Of a DNA stretch of 64,000 nt, positions 1 to 10,871 are shown piece after piece. The DNA comes from JBARCX01 sp049794535 (GTDB lineage: Bacteria > Pseudomonadota > Gammaproteobacteria > Xanthomonadales > Rhodanobacteraceae): positions 4,438 to 68,437 of the forward strand of contig JBARCX010000199.1 of the NCBI GenBank assembly GCA_049794535.1, in the 5' to 3' direction. Each line of letters opens with the position of its first letter. The stretch's first letter is position 1. Below the pieces are notes generated by a model. That model was not told where the DNA came from. It did no database searches and saw only the letters and a list, made by a program, of their open reading frames with translations. A program made the translations under genes and the position numbers.

Positions 1-17
1 TAGCCGGATTGGCATGA

Positions 18-48
18 CACCCCTCTGCGCTGGTGGCGCAGAGGGGTG
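18..48 (-). terminator. Hairpin downstream of the FecR/DUF6600 gene
   Basis: A perfect 13-bp inverted repeat (18-30 against 36-48) with a 5-nt loop starts just beyond the stop codon of the leftward gene. There is no clear U-run on that strand, so this is a probable transcript-end or RNA-stabilising hairpin rather than a textbook intrinsic terminator. Confidence 0.5.
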
Positions 49-56
49 CTGTCACC

Positions 57-2096
57 TCAGTGTTTCTCGTCGTTCCCGCGACTGGGCTGACTTTGCGTAT
101 GCGCGGGCGGGTGGCTATCGCCACGGGGCGCGGAGGGTTGTTGTTCGGTCCGGTAGGGGGCAGAGCGTTCGGTGGGCTGGTCGTACGACTGCGGCGTGGA
201 CTCTCGGTAGGCCTGCGCCGGTACGTTGTCGTGCATGCGGCGGGCGGCTTCGTAACGCTGCTGGTTTTGTTCGGTCTGTTGTTCGGCTTGTTGCCGTTCG
301 GCCTGCAGGGCCTGTTCTTGTCGCGCCTGCTCCTGCTGGACTTGAGTGGGGCTGGCGCGCTCGAAACGTGGCACTTGCGGCAGGCCCGAAGTGGGGAGTT
401 CGGCACGCGCGCGATCTTCGTCGGGGCTACTGATGAAGCTCACGCCAGGGCGTTGCGTGTTCTCAGGCGGTGCATGGCTAGCCGATGCCGGTTCGATGCC
501 GCGTGAACCACTCGCTATGCCACCGTTTGCTGGCTGGGCTTGGTTGTTGAACGCCGAGGCCGAAGCCGGTGCTGGTGCTGCGTGGGTTGTCAGCACTCTT
601 ACCCGATTGGTAATGCTTGGCGGCGCAAGGCCTGCCGTGGGTGAGGCATGGCTGACGGTCGGCATTTGGCGTGCGAGTACTGGGCGCTGGAAACCACCCG
701 TTGATAACGAGCCCGCCTGCACGCGCGGTTGCGCCAGGCTAGCTGCCGTGGGTGGCAGGTTGATACCGCGTGCTAGCACCACTGCCGTCGTGATCTGGTG
801 CAGATCGACCTGCACCAGGTTGCGTTGCACCGTGCCGGCATTGGCGAAACTTTGCCCGGAGATGGCGGTGAAACCATGCGGCGCATTGCGATTGGCGTAG
901 TTGGTATTCGGCACGGCTTGGCCGCTGCGGAAGGCCGTGTAGTGGCTATTGATACTGGCGAAAATCGCGCTGCGGTTGCCAGTGATATTGGTCAGGTTGA
1001 TGCGGCTGTAATAGTTGCGGCTGGCGCGATACCACGGGTTATAGATCTCGCCGGGGCCGAGCGGAAACCAGCCCACGGGGCCCTTGCCGATGCCGACAAA
1101 GGCGACCAGCGCTGGCGCATACACAGGGCGTTGCCGGCGCGGCCCGGGAATCCAGCCCCAGGCACCGTGGATGAAGGCCCAGCGGCCATAGTGATAAGGC
1201 GCAAAGCCCCAGGGCAGATCATCGACCCAGGTCCAGCCCCAGGGTGAAATCCAGACCCAATGGCCAAAGCGGTAAGGGGCCCAGCCGACGGCAACGCCTA
1301 CCGGGAACCACACGGCGCCGTAGTCGGGCTCGGTCTGCCAATCACCGTAGCTGTCCAGATCCTGGTAGCCGACTACGTCATCAGAAACGTATTGCGAGGC
1401 GGCGGATTGCGCATCGCCCTGATCGCGCTCACTGCACCATGCATCGAAGGCATCGCCGCTACCGATGTCAGTGATCATCAGATTGTCGAGCGTCGAATCG
1501 CCGAAGTCATAACTGCGGCCTGCCGTTACGTCACGATGGGCGTTGTTTTCGCCGTACACGGTGGCGTTGCCGTTGAACACCGTGACCTGAGTCGATTGGC
1601 CATCACCGCTGATGTCGACGCGAAATGTACCTGGCTGATCGACCACCAGAGCCAGGGTTGGCGTGTCGATCTCGTAGCTCTGGCCCGGATCAAGCTGACG
1701 CACCGTCAAGTTGAGCGTGCCCTGGCTCAGTTCGATCTGCGCCAGTTGATCGCTCAGCGTAAGAAAGCCGAAGTCGGTGCCGCCGGCGAGGCGCAGTTCA
1801 CTGCCACCTAGTTCAAGCTCGGCGCGACCATCAGCACCGGTGGACAGCCGGTCGCCCGTCGTTAGCGGTCGGTTGATGCTGGCCTCGCTCCACTCGGTCG
1901 CCCCGGCGGGCATGAGGCCCAGGTCGCCGTCCACATATGACAGCCGCGCCACGCGGCCGGGTGGATCACCTGCGTCGTTGCCGGTAGGGGCGCTCTGGGC
2001 GTTCACCCAGCCTGATGTGGCACACAGGAACATCGCGACGACTACGCCTAACCAGCGATAACGCATGGAAGGCAGCAAACAGGCTAGCGCGCGCAT
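57..2096 (-). CDS. FecR-domain / DUF6600 exported protein
   Basis: Predicted 679-residue exported protein. The start ATG at 2096 has GGAG six bases upstream; the upstream in-frame ATG codons (2108, 2123) lack a good ribosome site. A hydrophobic signal segment ends near an ANAQS-like site. A FecR-like beta domain follows (about residues 45-180), then a Trp/Tyr/Pro-rich region (about 240-340) with repeated GxWxW and PYxxGxW patterns typical of DUF6600. The last 200 residues are Ala/Gln/Pro-rich with long QQ/EQ runs and look disordered. It lacks the N-terminal cytoplasmic anti-sigma part of true FecR, and no sigma factor is nearby. An envelope or surface role is likely, but the exact function is unknown. 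Confidence 0.8.
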   Translation of the reverse strand: MRALACLLPSMRYRWLGVVVAMFLCATSGWVNAQSAPTGNDAGDPPGRVARLSYVDGDLGLMPAGATEWSEASINRPLTTGDRLSTGADGRAELELGGSELRLAGGTDFGFLTLSDQLAQIELSQGTLNLTVRQLDPGQSYEIDTPTLALVVDQPGTFRVDISGDGQSTQVTVFNGNATVYGENNAHRDVTAGRSYDFGDSTLDNLMITDIGSGDAFDAWCSERDQGDAQSAASQYVSDDVVGYQDLDSYGDWQTEPDYGAVWFPVGVAVGWAPYRFGHWVWISPWGWTWVDDLPWGFAPYHYGRWAFIHGAWGWIPGPRRQRPVYAPALVAFVGIGKGPVGWFPLGPGEIYNPWYRASRNYYSRINLTNITGNRSAIFASINSHYTAFRSGQAVPNTNYANRNAPHGFTAISGQSFANAGTVQRNLVQVDLHQITTAVVLARGINLPPTAASLAQPRVQAGSLSTGGFQRPVLARQMPTVSHASPTAGLAPPSITNRVRVLTTHAAPAPASASAFNNQAQPANGGIASGSRGIEPASASHAPPENTQRPGVSFISSPDEDRARAELPTSGLPQVPRFERASPTQVQQEQARQEQALQAERQQAEQQTEQNQQRYEAARRMHDNVPAQAYRESTPQSYDQPTERSAPYRTEQQPSAPRGDSHPPAHTQSQPSRGNDEKH

Positions 2097-2303
2097 GATG
2101 TTCTCCATGAGAGGGTGCCGCACACTCTTCGGTCCGGAAACGGTTTACCCCGATGCCGGATGACGATGGAAGCATTATCACTGTGGCGTCATTCAGCCAC
2201 TATGTGTCCGAGACGAGAGTGTGGTGTCGATTCAGCTGGCTTGCGCCGTACCAAGCTAAGGATTCCAAAAGCCGCCGATCCCGGGTTACCATCCGCCGGC
2301 ACT

Positions 2304-2377
2304 GCGGGTGTAGCTCAATGGTAGAGCTGTAGCTTCCCAAGCTACTGACGAGGGTTCGATTCCCTTCACCCGCTCCA
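2304..2377 (+). tRNA. glyU: tRNA-Gly (anticodon CCC)
   Basis: The 74-nt cloverleaf folds cleanly. The acceptor stem pairs GCGGGTG with CACCCGC, the D arm is GCTC/GAGC, and the anticodon stem GTAGC/GCTAC encloses TTCCCAA, giving anticodon CCC. The T arm is AGGGT/TCGATTC/CCT-like and CCA is encoded at 2375-2377. It resembles E. coli glyU. It stands alone, 87 bp before the Tse2-like toxin gene; tRNA genes are common borders of accessory DNA. Confidence 0.96.
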
Positions 2378-2464
2378 GCTCAAGCGACCCACGGCGAAGC
2401 GGTTGGCTTGAATCGCTTTGGTGTTACCTAAGTGGCTATGGCAGCCATGGGTAGGAGGCGGGCG

Positions 2465-2929
2465 ATGGCAACCACGGATATCGATCTTTATCGTTCGGTC
2501 ATGGGTGGCGACTTTAAGAGCATCAAGGCCCGTGTTTATCCCGGTGATGGCGTGCTCTACCCTCGTTGGGAGTCGACCCAACATTTCAGCAAGAAGCTCG
2601 GCAGGATGGTGACCAGCCAAGCCGATGTCACCGTTGTGGTCGGCGATGGTGGCCCGGAAGTGCTACCCGAGGGCGGCACCTCGCTGCACGACGTTTCCGG
2701 CTGGTTCCCCTCGAAGGAATTTTTTATCCCGCAGGGAACCGAATACTCGGATGAAATAAGTATTCGCAAGGATTCCAAGCAGAAGACCAGCCCATACAAC
2801 CCCCTACTCAAGGGCTATCACTACCAGCTTGAACCGCGCACACGGATGACCGTTTTGGCATTCAAGGGCGCGCTGGACAACATGGCGCGGGCCGCGGTTG
2901 CGAGGCAGTGTGAGCTGGCCAAGGGCTGA
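2465..2929 (+). CDS. Tse2-like ADP-ribosyltransferase-fold toxin
   Basis: Predicted 154-residue protein. The start at ATG 2465 is set by AGGAGG at 2453-2458. It matches what I recall of the Pseudomonas T6SS effector Tse2 along its length: LYRSV near the N-terminus, GGTSLHD at 70-76 (Tse2 has GGTSVFD, with the Thr-Ser pair reported needed for toxicity), FIPQGT at 87-92, HY plus a Pro at 119-124, and a C-terminal LDN...R...RQxExAxG pattern at 137-154. Tse2 acts in the cytoplasm and has an ADP-ribosyltransferase-like fold. There is no signal peptide, PAAR, Hcp or VgrG gene nearby, so delivery is unknown. The immunity-like gene lies 320 bp downstream, beyond a palindromic element. Confidence 0.8.
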   Translation: MATTDIDLYRSVMGGDFKSIKARVYPGDGVLYPRWESTQHFSKKLGRMVTSQADVTVVVGDGGPEVLPEGGTSLHDVSGWFPSKEFFIPQGTEYSDEISIRKDSKQKTSPYNPLLKGYHYQLEPRTRMTVLAFKGALDNMARAAVARQCELAKG

Positions 2930-2963
2930 GTCGGCGGTACTCCATCCTCGGCGGAAGAGCCTT

Positions 2964-3246
2964 AGAGCCTGTTTGATATCTCTGAGTAGCCCGCGTTGCT
3001 CTTGAGTGGCCTTCAGGCGGTAGTGCGTGGCGCAGCGTCTGACTGGCCGTCAGATCAAGCGGGGCGCTGCCGCCTGAAGGCCACTCAGGAGCAACCCCAT
3101 CCTTAATAAATGCAGGGGCCGGATCTGTTTGCACCCAGTCCTGCGTCATCATTCGGTCGTGTACCGACGTACACTCCCTCATTCTTCCTTGGCCTGCGTG
3201 CAAACAGCTTCCGGCGCGGGCCACTCAGAGATATCAAACAGGCTCT
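2964..3246. repeat. Nested-palindrome MITE/REP-like element between toxin and immunity genes
   Basis: The 283-bp block is bounded by 32-bp inverted repeats (2964-2995 and 3215-3246) with one mismatch. Inside are a second 26-bp inverted repeat (2995-3020 and 3070-3095, one mismatch) with its own small TCTGAC/GTCAGA hairpin, and a third imperfect one (3119-3134 and 3198-3214). There is no ORF of note and no clear target-site duplication. It fits a non-autonomous palindromic mobile element or a large REP/BIME-type repeat. It ends 3 bp before the immunity-like start codon and so replaces the expected upstream leader of that gene. Confidence 0.85.
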
Positions 3247-3249
3247 GAT

Positions 3250-3471
3250 ATGCCAGAAATCAGTAACCAGACACTCGTCATCGCGATCCAGGCGGTTGCA
3301 TCGGAAATCCGTGCGCTGCGCGAGGCCGTGGCCAGTGGTGAGGCCGAAGTCGAAGAGTATCAATTACTCGACGATCGTCTTCGAGCGGCGGAGGATCTTG
3401 AGCGCGCCTATGAGATTGCCGCGCGGACGGTGATCAATCTGCCGCCCTACGACGAACTGATTGCGGGTTGA
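3250..3471 (+). CDS. Tsi2-like immunity protein
   Basis: Predicted 73-residue acidic helical protein. The pattern NQTLVIAIQAVA near the N-terminus, the heptad-like AAEDLERAYE (46-55) and the C-terminal LPPYDELI (64-71) closely match the Pseudomonas immunity protein Tsi2 (77 residues, ending LPPYDRLI plus a few residues). Tsi2 binds and neutralises Tse2 in the cytoplasm. The pairing with the upstream Tse2-like gene, in the same order and strand, makes the assignment strong. There is no clear Shine-Dalgarno sequence: the bases before the ATG belong to the right inverted repeat of the palindromic element, so expression may have been altered. Confidence 0.82.
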   Translation: MPEISNQTLVIAIQAVASEIRALREAVASGEAEVEEYQLLDDRLRAAEDLERAYEIAARTVINLPPYDELIAG

Positions 3472-3827
3472 GTTCGCCGCCATCTTGCAGATTCGGGAGG
3501 CGCCCGCCTGAACTTGGATGCTCGCGTGAGGGGTGGATCATGCGCACCGTGCGTTCGGTTTCAGTCGTTGGGGAAGTTTTCCATGAATAAATAACGCGTC
3601 GCTAAAGCAGCCGGGGCGGGGAGTTTGGCTGCTTGTTGAGTTCAACTGCCCACGCCACTACGCTAGCGATGTTCCAGTTATCGATGAAGATATCGTTTCA
3701 TCCTCTCCCGTTGCCGCGAATGCTAAATGCATCAGTGGTTTGTGGTGGCGGTTTGGACGGTTCACTTCAGCCGACCCAGTCCCTCGATCCCCGTTCGAGC
3801 TCCCTCTACTCCGATTAGCGTGTGCTG
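3472..3827. other. Intergenic stretch, no gene seen
   Basis: About 355 bp between the immunity-like gene and the protease/RimK pair. The only structure seen is an 8-bp hairpin (AAGCAGCC 3605-3612 with GGCTGCTT 3627-3634, 14-nt loop), which could end the toxin-immunity transcript. No convincing ORF, tRNA remnant or promoter was found. Confidence 0.5.
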
Positions 3828-4283
3828 ATGACTGCAGACGTGATTACCCTCGGTTGGCGGGAGCGGGCAGCGTTGCCGCAGCTCGGCATCAACCAGCTCA
3901 AGGTCAAGCTCGATACCGGCGCACGTTCCAGTGCGCTGCACGTCGACACGCTTGAAACTTTTGTGCGTGACAATGCTACCTGGCTGCGTTTCAGCATCGG
4001 CCTCAGCCGTCGCGTGCAGCACAGCGTGCAATGTGAGGCCCCCGCGCTGGATCAGCGCGTGGTGGTGGATACGGGTGGCCGGCGTAGCGAGCGTTGGTTC
4101 ATCCGCAGCGAGGTGTTGCTGGCCGGGCAATGTTTTGTCGCCGAGATCAGTCTGACCGATCGCCGGCATATGCTGTTTCCCATGTTGCTGGGCCGTACCG
4201 CGCTGATCGGGCGTATTCGGGTCGACCCGGCACTTTCTTATACCCAGCCACGACTCGTGGCTGCGACTCCGGACGTTCCATGA
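3828..4283 (+). CDS. RimB-type retropepsin-like ATP-dependent zinc protease family protein
   Basis: Predicted 151-residue cytoplasmic protein of the Zn_protease (PF05618/COG4067) family. The retropepsin-like active-site motif [10 protein letters not shown] sits at about residues 29-38, followed by the family's middle beta region and a terminal MLLGRTAL segment. It overlaps rimK by ATGA, so the two are translationally coupled. Family members are genetically linked to RimK and are proposed to process the poly-glutamate tails RimK adds (RimB in Pseudomonas). A GTG six bases upstream (3822) is an alternative start. No Shine-Dalgarno sequence is obvious. Confidence 0.82.
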   Translation: MTADVITLGWRERAALPQLGINQLKVKLDTGARSSALHVDTLETFVRDNATWLRFSIGLSRRVQHSVQCEAPALDQRVVVDTGGRRSERWFIRSEVLLAGQCFVAEISLTDRRHMLFPMLLGRTALIGRIRVDPALSYTQPRLVAATPDVP

Positions 4284-5182
4284 AAATAGCCATCCTGTCG
4301 CGCAACACGCGGTTGTATTCGACCCAGCGGCTGGTCGAAGTGGCGCGTGAGCGCGGCCATGTGGTGCGTGTGCTCGATCCGCTGCGCTGCTATGTGCGCA
4401 TTGCACCGGGCGAAGTGGAAATCCGTTACAAGGGCAAGGCATTGCGCGATATCGACGCGGTGATCCCGCGTATCGGTACGCAAAGTACGTTCTACGGTAC
4501 GGCGGTATTGCGCCAGTTGGAGATGATGGGCGTGTACACGCCTAATCCCTCCGACGCGGTACTGCGTGCGCGCGACAAGCTGCGTTGCTTGCAGATCCTC
4601 TCCGCGCAGGGGCTGGACATGCCGGTGACCGTATTCGGTGACAACCCGGACGACACCGCCGATGTGCTGACTATGCTCGGCGACCCGCCACACGTGATCA
4701 AGCTCAACGAAGGCAGCCAGGGCACCGGCGTGGTTCTCGCCGAGAAGCGCAGCGCTTCGCAGAGCGTGGTCGAGGCATTCCGTGGCCTGTACGCGAATTT
4801 CCTGGTGCAGGAGTTCATCGCCGAATCCAAGGGCTGCGACCTGCGCTGCTTCGTGGTGGGCGGCAAGGTGGTTGCGGCCATGCAGCGCGAGGCTAGTCCT
4901 GGGGAGTTTCGCGCCAACCTACATCGCGGTGGCACGGCTTCGGCAGCCGTGCTGAGCGCGGCGGAGAAGCGCATCGCGGTGCGCGCTGCCGGCGCGTTGG
5001 GGCTTGGTATTGCCGGTGTGGATCTACTGCGTTCCAACCGCGGTCCGCTCGTGCTCGAGGTGAATGCTTCGCCCGGGCTGGAGGGTATTGAGGCCGCCAC
5101 GGGCGTCAATGTTTCCGGCTGCATCATTCAGCATTTGGAGCGGCAGGTTACTAAAGTGAACGCTGCCAATCCGCGGGTGTAG
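4280..5182 (+). CDS. rimK: RimK-like alpha-L-glutamate ligase
   Basis: Predicted 300-residue ATP-grasp enzyme that adds glutamate residues to the C-terminus of ribosomal protein S6, or makes poly-alpha-glutamate. The N-terminal preATP-grasp part (1-90) contains [12 protein letters not shown]. The ATP-grasp core follows, with [11 protein letters not shown], the [19 protein letters not shown] strand pair and the metal-binding [15 protein letters not shown] near the end. Length matches RimK (about 300). The start ATG overlaps the upstream stop by 4 bp, so the pair forms one unit with the RimB-like gene. Confidence 0.92.
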   Translation: MKIAILSRNTRLYSTQRLVEVARERGHVVRVLDPLRCYVRIAPGEVEIRYKGKALRDIDAVIPRIGTQSTFYGTAVLRQLEMMGVYTPNPSDAVLRARDKLRCLQILSAQGLDMPVTVFGDNPDDTADVLTMLGDPPHVIKLNEGSQGTGVVLAEKRSASQSVVEAFRGLYANFLVQEFIAESKGCDLRCFVVGGKVVAAMQREASPGEFRANLHRGGTASAAVLSAAEKRIAVRAAGALGLGIAGVDLLRSNRGPLVLEVNASPGLEGIEAATGVNVSGCIIQHLERQVTKVNAANPRV

Positions 5183-5234
5183 TGATTAACCCTAGCGTGG
5201 GTACGGGTTAACTACGGCGTAACCACGGCGGCCC

Positions 5235-5359
5235 TATAAAGGTCCCACTGTTTTTTGCTCGGCACTTCAACCGCAAGGTCCGGTGACAGCAGACGACGGT
5301 ATCGGGGCAGTAGCTTCAGCCCGGGCTGGCGACGGCGAGTCGACTGTCCGGGCTTTTTC
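5235..5359 (+). ncRNA. Candidate small RNA ending in an intrinsic terminator
   Basis: A strong intrinsic-terminator pattern lies in the rimK-colR gap: AGCCCGG (5318-5324) pairs with CCGGGCT (5348-5354), followed by TTTTT. It lies about 135 bp past the rimK stop. A TATAAA box at 5235-5240 could drive a transcript of roughly 110 nt starting near 5247. There is no ORF in it. It could equally be only the rimK terminator; no known RNA family was recognised. Confidence 0.35.
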
Positions 5360-5479
5360 TTGGGCGGCTCAAAAAAGGCCTCTCATACACGTTCAGAATT
5401 CCACTTAACATTTGCCATGCTCAGTCGTTAAGCTTGAGCTTCCGCCGGCCATGCGCCGGCATGCGTAGCGGAGAAACGC

Positions 5480-6166
5480 ATGCGCGTTCTGGTGATTGAA
5501 GACAACAGCGATATCGCGACCAACATCGGCGACTATCTGGAAGATCGTGGCCACGTGGTGGATTTCGCCGGCGATGGGGTCACTGGCCTGCATTTGGCAG
5601 TGGTGCACGATTTTGATGTGATCGTGCTCGACTTGACCTTGCCTGGCATGGATGGTTTGGACGTAGCGCGCAAGCTGCGGCATGAGGCGCACAAGCAAAC
5701 GCCGGTGCTGATGCTTACCGCGCGCGACGCCTTGGAGCAGAAGCTGACCGGCTTCGAATCCGGTGCCGACGACTACATGACCAAGCCGTTTGCCTTGCAG
5801 GAGTTGGCAGCGCGTTTGGAAGTGCTGGCACGTCGCGGCAAGGGCCCGCAAAGCCGAGTGCTGAAAGTGGCCGACCTCACCTACAACCTCGACACGCTCA
5901 CGGTGAACCGTGAGGGCAAGTCGATCCAGCTCAACCCGATCGGGCTCAAGCTGCTGCAGGCCTTGATGGAGGCCAGCCCGTCGGTGGTCACGCGACAGGA
6001 TCTGGAGCAGAAGGTGTGGGGTGAGGAGTTGCCTGACAGCGATTCGCTGCGCGTGCACATTCACGGTCTGCGTGCAGCTATCGACAAGCCGTTCGAAAAG
6101 CCGCTGATCCACACGCGGCACGGCATTGGTTACCGCATGGTCGATCCGGATGCAATCCAGGCGTAA
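5480..6166 (+). CDS. OmpR-family response regulator, ColR/PhoP-like
   Basis: Predicted 228-residue two-component regulator. The receiver domain (1-118) keeps the acidic pair E7/D8, phospho-acceptor D51 (in VLDLTLPGMDG), T80 and K102. The C-terminal winged-helix DNA-binding domain (about 125-222) has the signature PDSDSLRVHIHGLRAAIDKPF and GIGYRM. The C-terminal half matches ColR of Pseudomonas as I recall it; xanthomonad paralogs are also called PhoP, so the name is uncertain. The partner kinase gene overlaps its 3' end by 17 bp. Confidence 0.9.
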   Translation: MRVLVIEDNSDIATNIGDYLEDRGHVVDFAGDGVTGLHLAVVHDFDVIVLDLTLPGMDGLDVARKLRHEAHKQTPVLMLTARDALEQKLTGFESGADDYMTKPFALQELAARLEVLARRGKGPQSRVLKVADLTYNLDTLTVNREGKSIQLNPIGLKLLQALMEASPSVVTRQDLEQKVWGEELPDSDSLRVHIHGLRAAIDKPFEKPLIHTRHGIGYRMVDPDAIQA

Positions 6167-7430
6167 GCTTCGTTTCCGCCTGATTGTCTCGTTCGCGCTG
6201 TTCGGTTTCGGACTGAGTGCGCTGTTTGCGACGGCGACGATGTACGTGCGCGCCAAGGTCGAAAATCAACTTGTCGTGTCCTCTTTGCAGCAGGACGCGG
6301 ACAGCTACGCACAACAGATCATCGATTCGCCCGGCAAGCCTTACCTGGGGCTCGTGCAGGCATGGGCATTCCGCGACCGTACGCTTTATAAAGCGCCGAT
6401 CGCATGGCAGAGCCTTTCGACCGGTGTCTATGATCGTCAAGGTACGGCTGATGATGGTTTAGCTCGCCATTACAAGCTCGCGGTCAGCCGGAAAGACGGA
6501 GTGATCGTGTTCCTGACTTATGACGTCAGTCGCGATGATCTAGGTAAGCGCCAGTTGATCACCGGGCTGGTTGCAGCGGTCGTGTTATTCAGCTTGTTAT
6601 CGCTAGCGATTGGTTTATGGCTCTCGCGAAAAGTACTCAAGCCAGTCAGTGAATTGGCACGACGGCTGCGCGATTTTCGCAAAGCCGGTAAAGCTGAGCC
6701 GCTGGCTGTGCATTTTGCTGACGACGAGGTGGGTGAATTGGCGTTGGCATTGGATGAGTATTCCTCGCGTCTTACTGCAATGGTGGAGCGTGATCGGGAG
6801 TTCAATTCTGACGTTAGTCACGAGCTGCGCACGCCGCTAGCGGTGATCGCCAGCACTACCGAATTGCTGCAAGGCTCGCCGGATCTCACGGACAAGTTGC
6901 GTGAGCGGCTGAAGCGTATCGAGCGTGCGTCGCGCCAAGCCACCGAAATGATCGAGGCGTTGCTGCTGTTGTCGCGTGCCGAGCGTCGTGGTCCGACGCG
7001 TGGCGAGACCACCGACGTGGCGAAGGTCGCCGCTGATGTGATCGAAAGTCAGCGTCCACAGATGCGCGATAAACCGATCACGATTGATCTGGCGGTGAAG
7101 GAGTTGATCACCGTCAACGCACCGGCCTCGGTGCTCTCCGTCGCGCTCACCAACCTGATCGGCAACGCGATTAAATACACCATGCAGGGCGAGGTGCGTG
7201 TGGAAGTCGGGCAGGGTCGCATCGAGGTGATCGACACCGGTCCTGGTATCAAGCCGGAAGATGCCGAGCGTCTATTCCAGCGTGGCGTGCGAGGCGAAGG
7301 TGCGGGTGGCAGTGGTGCCGGCCTGGGTCTGGCGATCGTGCGTCGGTTGTGTGACTTGTACGGCTGGGATGTTTCGATGCGTCCGCGTAGTGATACCAAC
7401 GGCGCGATCGCGAGCATCGTGTTCCGTTGA
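6150..7430 (+). CDS. Sensor histidine kinase, ColS-like partner
   Basis: Predicted 426-residue inner-membrane kinase. TM1 is at about 10-33, the periplasmic loop at 35-135 and TM2 at about 137-158, followed by HAMP (160-210). The HisKA phospho-acceptor is H224 in SHELRTPL, the N box is NLIGNAIKY (N339), G1 is DTGPGI (362-367) and G2 is GAGLGLAIV. All catalytic boxes are intact. The start ATG 6150 lies inside the end of the regulator gene, so the two are coupled. The sensed signal cannot be read; I see no ExxE metal-binding motif like that reported for ColS. Confidence 0.9.
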   Translation: MQSRRKLRFRLIVSFALFGFGLSALFATATMYVRAKVENQLVVSSLQQDADSYAQQIIDSPGKPYLGLVQAWAFRDRTLYKAPIAWQSLSTGVYDRQGTADDGLARHYKLAVSRKDGVIVFLTYDVSRDDLGKRQLITGLVAAVVLFSLLSLAIGLWLSRKVLKPVSELARRLRDFRKAGKAEPLAVHFADDEVGELALALDEYSSRLTAMVERDREFNSDVSHELRTPLAVIASTTELLQGSPDLTDKLRERLKRIERASRQATEMIEALLLLSRAERRGPTRGETTDVAKVAADVIESQRPQMRDKPITIDLAVKELITVNAPASVLSVALTNLIGNAIKYTMQGEVRVEVGQGRIEVIDTGPGIKPEDAERLFQRGVRGEGAGGSGAGLGLAIVRRLCDLYGWDVSMRPRSDTNGAIASIVFR

Positions 7431-7445
7431 GTAGTCGATCACTCG

Positions 7446-7475
7446 CCCTCGTGTCGCAGTTGCGATGAGGGTTTT
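7446..7475 (+). terminator. Intrinsic terminator of the two-component operon
   Basis: CCCTC...GTCGC pairs with GCGAT...GAGGG around an AGTT loop and is followed by TTTT. It starts 15 bp after the kinase stop codon. Confidence 0.7.
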
Positions 7476-7613
7476 CTCCGAAGTCATAAACCTATCCGCT
7501 CAATGGTCGGCGTTGGGCTTGCGCGCTTGTGGCTGCACGCGTGTGCGTCGTGCATCGGTTATTCGGGATCATGGAGTGATCCAGCGTCACCATTCGATAT
7601 CGGCAAAATAAAA

Positions 7614-7635
7614 GGCGGGCCCCGAAGGGCCCGCC
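7614..7635 (-). terminator. Intrinsic terminator of the first TonB receptor gene
   Basis: A 9-bp GC stem (7614-7622 with 7627-7635) has a CGAA loop. On the minus strand it is followed by TTTTATTTT, directly after the receptor stop. Confidence 0.88.
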
Positions 7636-7661
7636 TGTCAGAAAGTCCGGCTCGGCTGAGC

Positions 7662-10544
<2,883 letters not shown>

Positions 10545-10820
10545 TGTTTGAATAACTCCGAACAAAATGGCCCGCGTCAGCCTTGGCTGCACGTTGGACG
10601 TCTTGAATTGGTGCGCCCGCCCTGGGGGATGGGTTTGCGCTCGTGGGCATCGCCGGACTTGGGGGACGTGACGATGTGATTACGAAGTTAAGGCAAGAAC
10701 CTACGAAAAAGCAACCTACGCTAAACGCATGTATTTGCGTATTGAACTTTCAAGGTGCGCCGCAGCAAATTTTAAGTACATGTTACTTATGAGTTAAATG
10801 TGATATCGCAGAAAGAAAAA
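10545..10820. other. Upstream region of the first TonB receptor
   Basis: About 275 bp, AT-rich between 10680 and 10800, without an ORF. It must hold the leftward receptor promoter, but I could not pick out convincing -35/-10 boxes. The word CGTAGGTT occurs twice on the minus strand. The 42-bp promoter block found before the other two receptors is absent. Confidence 0.4.
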
Positions 10821-10839
10821 GGCGCCATGCAATGGCGCC
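10821..10839 (-). terminator. Intrinsic terminator of the S9 peptidase gene
   Basis: GGCGCCAT (10821-10828) pairs with ATGGCGCC (10832-10839), flanked by AAAAA on the left and TTTTT on the right. It works on paper in both directions and is placed for the leftward peptidase gene. Confidence 0.85.
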
Positions 10840-10871
10840 TTTTTGCGAATTTGACTGCCGTGGGCAGGCTT

